A DNA stretch of 64,000 nt from contig NZ_NPIA01000002.1 of assembly GCF_002262935.1 (NCBI RefSeq), forward strand, positions 412,845 through 476,844, read 5' to 3'. The notes below the pieces were generated by a model. It ran no database searches. It was not told the origin of the DNA and was given only the letters and a program-made list of their open reading frames with translations. The translations under genes and the position numbers were made by a program. The stretch comes from Lottiidibacillus patelloidae (GTDB taxonomy: Bacteria; Bacillota; Bacilli; Bacillales; SA5d-4). Positions within the stretch are counted from its first letter, which is position 1. Every line of letters starts with the position of its first letter. Shown here piece after piece: positions 40,519 to 48,621 of this stretch.

Positions 40519-40854
40519 ATGAATGATGAACTATTTATAGAAAGAATAATAATATCCTTTTTTGTTGCATTCGGAGTAATTCTTGGTGGTGCCTTAATTG
40601 GTGGTATTGGTGCTTTCCTCGTTAATCAACCACCAATGCATAAAATAAATGCACTATCCGGAAGCTTGAAAATTTGGGCACTAGTGGCAGCCATTGGTGG
40701 TACTTTCGACACATTTACTAACTTAGAACGTGGTTTCTTCGAAGGCACTCACTTAATTTTAATTAAACAGTTAATATTTATATTATCGGCAATGGCAGGC
40801 GCACAGTCTGGTGCGATGATATTACAATGGTTAACGCAGGAGACGATTTCATAA
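40519..40854 (+). CDS. ytrH: Sporulation membrane protein YtrH
   Basis: 111-residue membrane protein with three hydrophobic segments (GVILGGALIGGIGAFLV, KIWALVAAIGGTFDTF, IFILSAMAGAQSGAMIL). In B. subtilis ytrH is a mother-cell SigE gene needed for efficient sporulation. The ATG follows TTAGGAGTG. Its stop overlaps the ytrI start (TAATG), so the two are translationally coupled. Confidence 0.92.
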   Translation: MNDELFIERIIISFFVAFGVILGGALIGGIGAFLVNQPPMHKINALSGSLKIWALVAAIGGTFDTFTNLERGFFEGTHLILIKQLIFILSAMAGAQSGAMILQWLTQETIS

Positions 40855-41354
40855 TGCGTATTCCACCCTATTATAAAAACCCTCATTGGCAACGATTTTT
40901 AGCTGGTGTGTTCTTAGGTACATTACTTGGTTGGGTACTTTTTTTATTTTTTTATGGAAACACGATTGATCGACACGTCATTGCTCTGAAAAACAAACAA
41001 GCTGAAATAAATGATTTAAAGAAAGATATTGATGAAATTTGGAAAAAAGACTATGAAGAATGTAACAAAGAGAATCAAAGGCTATTAAAAGTGCAAGATA
41101 TAGAAATAAACCTAGAGCACTCTGATAAAATTAGCATGCTAACAGTCCAAAAATTACAGCAGCAAACAAAAGATTTTTTAAGAGATTTAATAAAAAAAGA
41201 TATTGAAACAGTTGCAAACAATAAAGAGTTTATTATGAAAACGATAGAAGAAAAAACATTTACGATTGATGACCAAAAATACCAACTGCGTGTAGAGCAC
41301 TTCTTCTTATTTACGACATTAGAATTGCACTTAAGAATTAAACATGTCGAATAA
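40854..41354 (+). CDS. ytrI: Sporulation membrane protein YtrI
   Basis: 166-residue protein: a short N-terminus MRIPPYYKNPHWQRF, one membrane helix (FLAGVFLGTLLGWVLFLFF, about 15-34), then a long charged, coiled-coil-forming extracytoplasmic domain. The start at 40854 matches the B. subtilis N-terminus; an upstream GTG at 40827 would lie deep in ytrH. It acts with YtrH in sporulation, mechanism unknown. Confidence 0.9.
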   Translation: MRIPPYYKNPHWQRFLAGVFLGTLLGWVLFLFFYGNTIDRHVIALKNKQAEINDLKKDIDEIWKKDYEECNKENQRLLKVQDIEINLEHSDKISMLTVQKLQQQTKDFLRDLIKKDIETVANNKEFIMKTIEEKTFTIDDQKYQLRVEHFFLFTTLELHLRIKHVE

Positions 41355-41413
41355 TAAGTCGCAATTTTAATAAAAATCAGATAAAATAAGATTAGAACAA
41401 AGGAGGAAAAGTC

Positions 41414-41590
41414 ATGTTAATTAGTAGAAAAGAAATGGCCATGAAGAAAATCGAAAAAATTAAAGCTGGCTATTCTGCATTTGCAGAAACAAAAGAAGTT
41501 GCTGACTATCTTAAAAAAGAATTAGAGAAAATGAACATTCAAGTTCACGAAGATGTGACTGAATTTGGAAGTTGGTTCATACCAAAATAA
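41414..41590 (+). CDS. Small conserved-looking protein, 58 residues
   Basis: AAAGGAGGAAAAGTC precedes an ATG opening a 58-codon frame (MLISRKEMAMKKIEKIK...EFGSWFIPK), rich in Lys and Glu with predicted helices. The perfect ribosome binding site, the good terminator three bases after its stop and the position between ytrI and nrnA all argue for a real gene. It could be cotranscribed with ytrHI (59-bp gap). Function unknown; no membrane segment. Confidence 0.82.
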   Translation: MLISRKEMAMKKIEKIKAGYSAFAETKEVADYLKKELEKMNIQVHEDVTEFGSWFIPK

Positions 41591-41592
41591 AT

Positions 41593-41618
41593 AGCATCCA
41601 CGCATGGATGCTTTTTTA
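41593..41618 (+). terminator. Terminator after the 58-residue gene, convergent with nrnA
   Basis: AGCATCCA and TGGATGCT with a four-base loop, then TTTTTT on the plus strand. Confidence 0.9.
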
Positions 41619-42557
41619 TTATTTATTCGCTTTACTTGCTTCGACTAAATCTCCAACAACTTCTTCAACTTTATCCCAATTATAGATTGTTGCTCCAGCT
41701 GCCATCGGATGACCTCCACCGTTGTAACGGTTGGCAATTTTATTTACTACAGGTCCTTTTGAACGTAGCCTTACTCTAATTTGATCAGGCTCCTCAATGA
41801 AAAATGCCCAAGCGTTAATCCCTTCAATATTGCCTAATGATCCTACTAATTGCGAAGCTTCACTAGGGCCAACATCAAATTCTTTCAACTTATCTGCAGA
41901 AAGTGTCACAAAACCAACACCTTCATCTGTCAATGAAAAGTTATTAAGTACATAGCCTTGTAACCTAGCAACATTTACATTTATTTTGTACATCTCTCGA
42001 TAAATGTCAGTAAAGGAGAAATTGTATTTCACAAGCTCACTTGCATATTGAAAAGTTTCTGGATTTGTACTTGGAAACAAAAATCTTCCTGTGTCACCAA
42101 CAATACCTGCATATATTAACCTTGCCCCATTATCTGTTAAAGTCAATTCTTCTTTAGCAAACAAATAAAACTGATAAATCATTTCACTAACTGAACAAGC
42201 ATTTGTATCCACCCATAAAATATCGCCGTATGCATCATCATTTGGATGATGATCAATTTTAATTAGTTTCTTTCCAAGCGTATATCGCTCATCGCTAATC
42301 CTCTCTTGATTAGCAGTATCACAAACGATAACAAGGGCATCTTCATAAAACGAATCATCTATCTGATCCATTTCATTTAAAAACTGAAGTGAAGGATCTT
42401 CGTCACCGACAACCTTTACCGTTTTACTAGGAAAGCTAGCTTTAATTATTTCAGCAAGCCCACCTTGTGAGCCAAGTGCATCAGGGTCTGGGCGAACATG
42501 ACGGTGAATAACAATTTTGTCAAATGCTTTGATTTCTTGCAAAATTAATTCTTTCAT
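41619..42557 (-). CDS. nrnA: Bifunctional oligoribonuclease / PAP phosphatase NrnA
   Basis: DHH/DHHA1 phosphoesterase degrading 2-5 nt RNAs and converting 3'-phosphoadenosine 5'-phosphate to AMP. It has 312 residues. DHH-domain metal motifs: VIHRHVRPDPDALGSQGG, VCDTAN and KIDHHPNDD. The C-terminal DHHA1 motif is NGGGHPMAAGA. AAAGGAG precedes the ATG. In B. subtilis it is YtqI at the same location. Confidence 0.95.
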   Translation of the reverse strand: MKELILQEIKAFDKIVIHRHVRPDPDALGSQGGLAEIIKASFPSKTVKVVGDEDPSLQFLNEMDQIDDSFYEDALVIVCDTANQERISDERYTLGKKLIKIDHHPNDDAYGDILWVDTNACSVSEMIYQFYLFAKEELTLTDNGARLIYAGIVGDTGRFLFPSTNPETFQYASELVKYNFSFTDIYREMYKINVNVARLQGYVLNNFSLTDEGVGFVTLSADKLKEFDVGPSEASQLVGSLGNIEGINAWAFFIEEPDQIRVRLRSKGPVVNKIANRYNGGGHPMAAGATIYNWDKVEEVVGDLVEASKANK

Positions 42558-42649
42558 CGTATACTCCTTTTTGACTGTCTATTTGATATAGTAGACAATT
42601 ATAATGATTAGAAATGAAACGATTATAAAAAGATAAGTAGGTGTTTGCA

Positions 42650-42955
42650 ATGCAAATTATTGGTCTATTAACTGTACTATCAGCATTTTTATATCTCTTC
42701 TACAAATTAAAATCATTCCGAGTGAAAAAATTCCCATATCGTCAACGTTGGGCAAATAGTAAAGCATCTATTGCAATTGGCTTTTTCTTAATCTTTTTTG
42801 CGATAAACCAACTTTACCATGATGGTGATAAGATGCTTTATTTAGTAATTAGCATCATATTTATCATTCTTGGAAGTGCAAATGTAGTTTTAGGCTACCG
42901 TGCTTACCGTTTCTTTTTACCAAAAGCAATTGAAGAAAATGAACAGCAGTCATAA
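42650..42955 (+). CDS. ytpI: YtpI family membrane protein
   Basis: 101-residue membrane protein with three hydrophobic helices. The pattern LYKLKSFRVKKFPYRQRWANSKASIAIGFFLIFFAINQLY matches B. subtilis YtpI. Function unknown. The ATG at 42650 is preferred over GTG at 42641, which lies in the TAGGTG ribosome binding site. It is divergent from nrnA and convergent with ytoI through a shared terminator. Confidence 0.88.
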   Translation: MQIIGLLTVLSAFLYLFYKLKSFRVKKFPYRQRWANSKASIAIGFFLIFFAINQLYHDGDKMLYLVISIIFIILGSANVVLGYRAYRFFLPKAIEENEQQS

Positions 42956-42971
42956 ATGGCTGCTTTTTTTA
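42945..42971 (+). terminator. Terminator of ytpI
   Basis: AGCAGTCA and TGGCTGCT (one G-U pair) with a short loop, then seven T residues. It overlaps the stop codons of both convergent genes. Confidence 0.88.
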
Positions 42972-44282
42972 ATGCCTATCAATAAGCTGTGCCATTAGCA
43001 TTGCTTTTCCGACAACTGTCCCTTTATGGAAAATTTCAACGTCGACTTTTCCAAATTTCCTTCCTACTTCTAATACACGCGGAAAAATATCTATCGTTGC
43101 ATCAATTTGAACTGGCTTAATAAAATATAATGTTAAGTTTTCTACAACTAGCTCGCCTTTTTTATGTTTCCTTAACGCACGACTTCCCGCTTCCGTTACT
43201 AATGATGTAAATACGCCATAAGAAATTGTCCCTAAATGGTTCGTCATTTGCGGAGTTACTTCTGAACGGTAGTATACATTGTTACCAGCTTCAACCTCTT
43301 GAATTCGGCTAGCAATTAATTCTTCAAATGTTTCGCCAACTTGTGGCTGCTGCTTTATCATTTGGAGCGCTTTTAAAACATCACGCCGACTAATAATTCC
43401 AAGTAATTTACTAGACTGATTAACTACTGGTAAAAGCTCGATTCCGTCCCAAATCATCGTATGAGCAGCTGTTGCTAGTGATGTATTTTCTTGGACTGTA
43501 ATTGGGTTTTTTGTCATTACTTTTTCAATTGGAGTTGTGCGTTCACTGCCAATGATATCTTTTGAAGTTACTACTCCAACTACTTTCATTGAAATATCGA
43601 TTACAGGGTACCGACTATGATTTGTTTCTTGGTTTAATTGGTGCCACTTTTCAACAGTATCTTGTGTATGTAATAAGTGCGTTTCACCAATCGGAATTAA
43701 TATATCCGATACTAAAACAATTTCTTTTTTTATTAATTGATCATAGATTGCTCGATTTATCATCGTCGCCACAGTAAAAGAATCGTAAGTACTTGATAAA
43801 ATGGGCAAATGTTTTTCATCTGCTAAACGCTTTATTTCCTCACTCGTATCAAATCCACCAGTGATTAATACAGCCGCTCCACTTTCAAGTGCTAACCTGT
43901 GAGCTTCTTCCCTATTACCTACAATTAAAAGACTACCCGCATCAATGTAGCGCATCATAGCTTCTACTTCCATTGCCCCGATAACAAACTTATTTAAGGT
44001 TTTATAAAGTCCTTCTTTACCACCTAAAACTTGTCCTTCAATAATTTTCACAACTTCAGCAAACGTTAATGTTTCAATGTTTTCTTTTAGTTTTTGTTTA
44101 ATTCGAATCGTGCCAACTCTTTCAATCGTGCTTACAAGACCTTGATTTTCGGCTTCTTTTATTGCTCGATAAGCAGTTCCATCACTAACGGACATTTCTT
44201 TGGCAATTTGCCGAACCGATATTTTACTACCTACTTCAAGATCGATAATATGTTGAATAATTAATTCATGTTTAGTCGTCAA
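42969..44282 (-). CDS. ytoI: HTH-DRTGG-CBS-hotdog regulator-like protein YtoI
   Basis: 437-residue multidomain protein. In order: an N-terminal helix-turn-helix (SVRQIAKEMSVSDGTAYRAIKEAE, about 20-50), a DRTGG domain (about 70-190), two CBS domains binding adenosyl ligands (about 200-310) and a C-terminal hot-dog thioesterase-like domain (about 325-437, LTLYFIKPVQIDATIDI). The combination is that of YtoI. It probably senses an adenine nucleotide or acyl-CoA, but targets are unknown. Preceded by an AT-rich promoter region. Confidence 0.88.
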   Translation of the reverse strand: MTTKHELIIQHIIDLEVGSKISVRQIAKEMSVSDGTAYRAIKEAENQGLVSTIERVGTIRIKQKLKENIETLTFAEVVKIIEGQVLGGKEGLYKTLNKFVIGAMEVEAMMRYIDAGSLLIVGNREEAHRLALESGAAVLITGGFDTSEEIKRLADEKHLPILSSTYDSFTVATMINRAIYDQLIKKEIVLVSDILIPIGETHLLHTQDTVEKWHQLNQETNHSRYPVIDISMKVVGVVTSKDIIGSERTTPIEKVMTKNPITVQENTSLATAAHTMIWDGIELLPVVNQSSKLLGIISRRDVLKALQMIKQQPQVGETFEELIASRIQEVEAGNNVYYRSEVTPQMTNHLGTISYGVFTSLVTEAGSRALRKHKKGELVVENLTLYFIKPVQIDATIDIFPRVLEVGRKFGKVDVEIFHKGTVVGKAMLMAQLIDRH

Positions 44283-44358
44283 TCTACCTTCACCGTACTT
44301 TCTACCGCCAACGAACGTGACCTAATGCCACTATTATACATAAAGAAAAGAATTTACA

Positions 44359-44604
44359 TCAATGATAGGAGCGTAATCTACCTTTATTTTTCATAGTAAC
44401 TTCTTTGTGGACAGTTGCTTGTTTTCGTTCCTTTTGAAATAAAATAGCTGAAAGGTTTCCACCTATTACAACAAGTGCAAATAGAAACCATGTTACTGCA
44501 AAAAGTTGAGCAGCTTCGTTCCCACTAAAAAACGGGAGTTGAGGAAGTGCGTAATAAAGCATTGCGATTGCACAAAGTAATGATAATAAATAACGTTGTC
44601 TCAT
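44359..44604 (-). CDS. Small two-helix membrane protein, unknown
   Basis: 81-residue protein with two membrane segments (YLLSLLCAIAMLYYALPQL, about 5-24, and LFAVTWFLFALVVIGGNLSAIL, about 34-55) and a basic C-terminal tail ending KNKGRLRSYH. AGAGGG precedes the ATG. It lies between ytoI and ytkL on the same strand; no family recognised. Confidence 0.72.
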   Translation of the reverse strand: MRQRYLLSLLCAIAMLYYALPQLPFFSGNEAAQLFAVTWFLFALVVIGGNLSAILFQKERKQATVHKEVTMKNKGRLRSYH

Positions 44605-44659
44605 ATTAATTACCCTCTTTCATAAAAAATTATGTTTATTTTAGATTATGATTTTAATC

Positions 44660-44701
44660 TAAAAAAAGAAGTGCGTTTCAAAGTTGATCAGCACTTCTTT
44701 A
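44660..44701 (-). terminator. Terminator of ytkL
   Basis: AAAGAAGTGC and GCACTTCTTT arms, 16-base loop, T tract on the minus strand. The stem begins directly after the ytkL stop. Confidence 0.8.
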
Positions 44702-44705
44702 CTAT

Positions 44706-45389
44706 TTATGAAAGCGTAATACACTCGCCTGGCTTCAATATAAGCCCATTGTTATCCGGTAAACGCTCAATAAATTGTTCCGGGCTTTGCTCGATTACAG
44801 GAAAAGTATTAAAGTGAATTGGTACTATAGTTTTTGCTCGAAGCCACTGGGCGGCAAGCGCAGCATCTTCAGGACCCATCGTAAAATTATCGCCAATCGG
44901 TAAAAATGCCATCTCAATCGAATTTAGCTCTCCGATCAGCTTCATATCCGAGAACAATGCTGTGTCCCCGGCGTGATAAATTGTTTTATCATTATGAGTG
45001 AATAAGATTCCTGAAGGCATTCCAGTATAAATAATCTTTTGTCCTTCTTCTTCATAGCTCGAGCCATGGAAAGCAGGCGTTAATTTTACTTTACCAAAAT
45101 CGAAAGTGTACGAGCCACCGATATGCATCGGATGGGTAGTAATTCCTTTCCAGCTTAAATATGTTGCTAATTCAAACGGAGCTACAACGATAGCATTGTT
45201 ACGCTTTGCGAGTTCTACCGTATCACCTACATGATCATTATGCCCATGCGTCAATAATATAACGTCTGCTTGTAAGTCTTCTTGTTTAATAGGGCATAGC
45301 CCGTTTCCAGTTATGAAAGGATCAATTATTATCTTCTTTCCACCAGCTTCAATTAATACTACAGAATGTCCATAATAAGTAATATTCAT
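44706..45389 (-). CDS. ytkL: Metallo-beta-lactamase fold hydrolase YtkL (UPF0173)
   Basis: 227-residue metal-dependent hydrolase of the UlaG-like UPF0173 group. Zinc ligands are visible in [11 protein letters not shown], in [11 protein letters not shown] and in [12 protein letters not shown], followed by a late [10 protein letters not shown]. The N-terminus MNITYYGHS is characteristic. Physiological substrate unknown. It ends in its own terminator and follows the nicotinamidase gene by 18 bp. Confidence 0.9.
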   Translation of the reverse strand: MNITYYGHSVVLIEAGGKKIIIDPFITGNGLCPIKQEDLQADVILLTHGHNDHVGDTVELAKRNNAIVVAPFELATYLSWKGITTHPMHIGGSYTFDFGKVKLTPAFHGSSYEEEGQKIIYTGMPSGILFTHNDKTIYHAGDTALFSDMKLIGELNSIEMAFLPIGDNFTMGPEDAALAAQWLRAKTIVPIHFNTFPVIEQSPEQFIERLPDNNGLILKPGECITLS

Positions 45390-45407
45390 TAAAAAACCTC
45401 CAAATTA

Positions 45408-45950
45408 TTATTCAATGATTTCTGTGTGAAAACATAGTTTCATATGATTAGTAAATAATTCATGGTTTTCTGTAAATGTCGCCATCCCTCGTTTATGTGC
45501 AACTGTTTTAAATCCTTCTGCATCTGCGCCGGCAACCGTTAGGAAATCACAAATATCTGTACAAACACCAACTATATGTACCTTTTCTACATCATGACTT
45601 CGTAAAAGTTCAGCTAAATTTGTATTGTGAAAGGCATTGTAATTTGCTTTCGGTACGTAATGAACTGAGTCATTTCCAGCATTTTTATCGTACCACTTGT
45701 GTAAATCACCAAAAAGTTTCTGGCCTTCTGTTCCAATTACATTATGGACTGGCCAAAGTTGAAAATGTGGATCGTTTTTTTCATGAGCATCCATTGTAAC
45801 GACTACATGGCCACCATTTTTTAAAAATTGATCAGCTTGGTCAATAATATAAGGAACTATTCTTTGTGCAGGCTCACCTGCTGTTAACCCGCCGTCATCT
45901 GCGACAAAATCATTACTCATATCAACAATTAATAAGGCTTCTTTTTTCAT
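45408..45950 (-). CDS. pncA: Nicotinamidase / isochorismatase-family cysteine hydrolase
   Basis: 180-residue cysteine hydrolase converting nicotinamide to nicotinate in NAD salvage. The catalytic triad is visible as D10 (IVDMSNDF), K101 (YVPKANYNAF) and C130 (VGVCTDICDF). Metal-binding residues lie in D54-A-H56 and the following His. The closest pattern is Bacillus nicotinamidase, but a related amidase cannot be excluded. It is divergent from the Xaa-Pro peptidase gene. Confidence 0.85.
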   Translation of the reverse strand: MKKEALLIVDMSNDFVADDGGLTAGEPAQRIVPYIIDQADQFLKNGGHVVVTMDAHEKNDPHFQLWPVHNVIGTEGQKLFGDLHKWYDKNAGNDSVHYVPKANYNAFHNTNLAELLRSHDVEKVHIVGVCTDICDFLTVAGADAEGFKTVAHKRGMATFTENHELFTNHMKLCFHTEIIE

Positions 45951-46051
45951 AAAAAGGCACTCTCCTTATTTTTATTTTAGTTAAAATAATTCGCTAGGTA
46001 ATGCTATTTTACCTTTATTGTGGAATCGTGGTAAAGTTTAGGAAAGAAACT

Positions 46052-47167
46052 ATGAAGGGATTTGTTAGTTTGCATACTAGAATTCAGCAATATACAAAAT
46101 GGCTAAACGATAAAAATATTGATTTTTCTTTTATTACATCAACACCAAATGTATTTTACTTAAGTAAATTTTATTCTAATCCACACGAAAGATTATTAGG
46201 GATTGGTATCTTTGCTAATGAGGAACCTTTTTTAGTTTGTCCGAAAATGGAAGTAGGGCAAGCTCGAGCTGCAGGATGGGACTTTGAAATTATCGGGTAT
46301 AGTGATACAGAAAATCCGTGGCAGTTCATGCAAGAAAGTATCCAAAAACGGAATGTAACTGTAAATTCATGCGCAATTGAAAGTAGTCATCTCACTTATG
46401 AACGCAGTGAGCAATTAAGGCACATTTTAGGTGGAGCCACATTTATTTCTGCTGAGGAAAAACTCCACTACATGCGAATGGTAAAAGATGACCAGGAAAT
46501 TTCAATTCTTCGTGAAGCGGCGAAACTCGCTGACTTTGGAGTAGAGGTTGGTGTTTCAGCACTTGCTAGCGGAAAAACGGAAATGGAAGTTTTGGCACAA
46601 ATAGAATTTGAATTAAAGAAAAAGGGTATTCGAGAAATGTCCTTTTCAACAATGGTTCTTTATGGAGAAAAGTCGGCGGACCCTCATGGGAATCCTGGAT
46701 TGAAAAAGTTAGCGAATGGTGATTTCGTCTTATTTGATTTAGGCGTTGTCCTTGACGGTTATTGTTCAGACATTACGAGAACTGTTGCCTACGGTGACGT
46801 ATCAGATAAGCAAAAAGAGATTTATAATACCGTTTTAAAAGCAGAAGTGTCAGCTCTTGAAGCTTGCAAAATTGGAACGAGAATCGGCGACTTAGATAAA
46901 ATTGCCCGCGGAATTATTACAGAGGCTGGTTATGGTGAATACTTCCCGCATCGCTTAGGACACGGATTAGGTATTGACGTTCATGAATTTCCATCAATGA
47001 ATGAAACGAACAATGACTTATTGCAAGAAGGAATGACGTTTACGATTGAACCTGGCATTTACGTTCCTTCAGTTGGCGGTGTGCGAATTGAGGATGACGT
47101 ATTAATTACAAAAGATGGCTATGAAAGTTTGACGCAATTTCCGAAGGAATTACAAATTATTAAGTAA
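46052..47167 (+). CDS. M24 family Xaa-Pro peptidase (YkvY/PepQ type)
   Basis: Dinuclear metal aminopeptidase cleaving Xaa-Pro bonds, about 371 residues. An N-terminal creatinase-like domain (about 1-130) precedes the pita-bread domain. Metal ligands lie in LFDLGVVLDGYCSDITRT (two Asp), HRLGHGLGIDVHE (His), TIEPGIY (Glu) and RIEDDVLIT (Glu). The ATG at 46052 follows AGGAAAG; a TTG at 46070 behind AAGGGA is an alternative. Upstream codons from 46001 are not homologous. A long intergenic repeat follows. Confidence 0.9.
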   Translation: MKGFVSLHTRIQQYTKWLNDKNIDFSFITSTPNVFYLSKFYSNPHERLLGIGIFANEEPFLVCPKMEVGQARAAGWDFEIIGYSDTENPWQFMQESIQKRNVTVNSCAIESSHLTYERSEQLRHILGGATFISAEEKLHYMRMVKDDQEISILREAAKLADFGVEVGVSALASGKTEMEVLAQIEFELKKKGIREMSFSTMVLYGEKSADPHGNPGLKKLANGDFVLFDLGVVLDGYCSDITRTVAYGDVSDKQKEIYNTVLKAEVSALEACKIGTRIGDLDKIARGIITEAGYGEYFPHRLGHGLGIDVHEFPSMNETNNDLLQEGMTFTIEPGIYVPSVGGVRIEDDVLITKDGYESLTQFPKELQIIK

Positions 47168-47175
47168 GAAAAAGC

Positions 47176-47395
47176 AAGCGGCTGGGACAAAACTAAAAGA
47201 GTTCTAGGAAAAGAAATGCATTCCACTTGGGAAAATTGTAGTAGAAGTGGCGAAGTCAAAATACAGAGACTCCTACGGAAAAGCCCGTGTCCGAAGACCC
47301 CCTAAGCAAGCAATGCGATTTTGCTTTCTTAGGAGGCTGAGGCCGTGCCCGTGGAAAGCGAAGGATTTTGGCGGAGCATTAATATATTTCCTTAG
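47176..47395. repeat. Long dispersed intergenic repeat (Bacillaceae GGCTGGGACAAAA / GAGACTCCTACGG type)
   Basis: This noncoding stretch of about 220 bp begins GGCTGGGACAAAACT and contains GAGACTCCTACGG, AAGCCCGTGTCCGAAGACC, and GAGGCTGAGGCCGTGCCCGTGG, ending near GAAGGATTTTGGCGGAGC. Its G+C content is higher than its surroundings. The blocks are those of a family of dispersed, partly palindromic repeats common in Bacillus genomes (recognised from memory). No coding frame. Fourteen bases (47180-47193) recur inverted at 7987-8000. Confidence 0.7.
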
Positions 47396-47410
47396 AGAAT
47401 AAAAGAATAA

Positions 47411-47457
47411 AATAACCGAATTCATACAGATTGTAAATCTAAATGAGTCCGGTTATT
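47411..47457 (-). terminator. Terminator of the DUF3934-like gene
   Basis: AATAACCG and CGGTTATT outer arms with further pairing (ATGA, AGATT/AATCT inside) are followed on the minus strand by TTATTCTTTTATT. Confidence 0.7.
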
Positions 47458-47501
47458 ACAATTCTTAAAACACATGTTCCCAGCATCTTTACTTTGCTAT
47501 G

Positions 47502-47672
47502 TTAATCTGTCTTTTTTATTTCTTTACTTCCTTCAGGCTTTGCATCACCATGTTTCACATTTTTACTAGTATAAGGTTTAGCACTCTTTTTCTTAGAACT
47601 TTTTTGCCAACGATTCCAGCCTTTTTTACCAGTTCCACGACCTGTGCCACTTTTTCCTTTTGCTTTACTCAT
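47502..47672 (-). CDS. Small basic protein, DUF3934-like, 56 residues
   Basis: A 56-codon minus-strand frame starting MSKAKGKSGTGRGTGKKGWNRW and ending KEIKKTD. It is extremely basic and low complexity at the N-terminus. The G-x-GRGTGKKGWNRW pattern resembles the small DUF3934 proteins of Bacillus, recalled from memory. The longer plus-strand frame over it is an antisense shadow. Ribosome binding site GGAGTGATC, terminator downstream. Function unknown; nucleic acid binding would fit its composition. Confidence 0.78.
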   Translation of the reverse strand: MSKAKGKSGTGRGTGKKGWNRWQKSSKKKSAKPYTSKNVKHGDAKPEGSKEIKKTD

Positions 47673-47799
47673 ATGATCACTCCATTAATTTACGAAAAAA
47701 TTCATTTATCCTTTACGTTCATTTTCACCATAGGACAATGATATATACCATACCACAGCATATCTCTGTTTAAAACAAAATCTTTTCATGGAAAACAAT

Positions 47800-47833
47800 A
47801 AAAAAGAGCCGCAAGTTTTAATCTGCAACTCTT
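47800..47833 (-). terminator. Terminator of the ECF sigma operon
   Basis: On the minus strand AGAGTTGCA and TGCGGCTCT (two G-U pairs) are followed by TTTTTT, 18 bp after the lipoprotein stop. Confidence 0.82.
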
Positions 47834-47850
47834 AATAAGATAAAGTGAAA

Positions 47851-48585
47851 CTAATTAAATAACTCAATAAATATATCATTAACCTCTTTAACAGTTTCTG
47901 ATGATAAACTAAAAATGGTGTGAGTGTTTTTTGTATCTTGAACCGTTATATTTTCGCCATCTATCCAGACAAAGTAAGAAGCTATTCCAAAATTTAATAC
48001 GTAATCTGGCTTTGCCATATTAACTATACCTTCCACTTTTCTAGTCGAGTTGAAAACGTTGACAATACTTATAATGGAATCTTTATTATCTATTACCTTT
48101 GAAACATTTTTCTTGAAATCTTTTATCGTTACCTTTTCTATCTCTTCAACATTTAAATTTACGACCATCCCTTCTTCAATAACAAGGTTTTCATGTTTGA
48201 AATGTTCAGCGATATACGCATTTACTTTTCCATCGATATCACTTGTTGATTGATAATACGTTTCTCCCATTCGAAAAACATTTGTATCTACTGGAAATAT
48301 ACTAGTTATTTCATTACCTTCCGCGTCGACTAAATGTAAAGAGACACCACCGAATACGTCGACCTTCTCTGTTTTTATGAAAGATGTTTCTTGAAAAATT
48401 GTTAGAAATTCTTTAATTTTTTCTTTATTAGTCATTGTATAAAAGTAGCCATTAAAGTTACGTGCATTTATTTCTACTACATCCATGTCATTTGAGATGA
48501 TGTTTTCGAATGACATGTTTGCTGAACTGCAAGCTATTATTGAAACGAGTAAGCCTATTATTGTTACAAACTTAATCAACTTCAT
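47851..48585 (-). CDS. Lipoprotein of the ECF sigma operon, unknown family
   Basis: 244-residue exported lipoprotein: signal MKLIKFVTIIGLLVSIIAC with lipidation at C19, then a soluble domain with no motif I recognise. The ATG at 48585 is preferred; a TTG at 48603 would run through the GGGGGAAGG ribosome binding site. It lies 36 bp after the anti-sigma gene and ends the operon. By position it could sense the envelope signal or act as an effector of the sigma factor. This is inference only. Confidence 0.82.
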   Translation of the reverse strand: MKLIKFVTIIGLLVSIIACSSANMSFENIISNDMDVVEINARNFNGYFYTMTNKEKIKEFLTIFQETSFIKTEKVDVFGGVSLHLVDAEGNEITSIFPVDTNVFRMGETYYQSTSDIDGKVNAYIAEHFKHENLVIEEGMVVNLNVEEIEKVTIKDFKKNVSKVIDNKDSIISIVNVFNSTRKVEGIVNMAKPDYVLNFGIASYFVWIDGENITVQDTKNTHTIFSLSSETVKEVNDIFIELFN

Positions 48586-48621
48586 TTCCTTCCCCCTTTT
48601 CAACTATTGGATTAAAAAGCT

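Noticed and set aside
47499..47741. 80-codon plus-strand frame with many Phe and Cys
   Set aside because: Antisense to the basic 56-residue gene, which has a better ribosome binding site and a family-like sequence.
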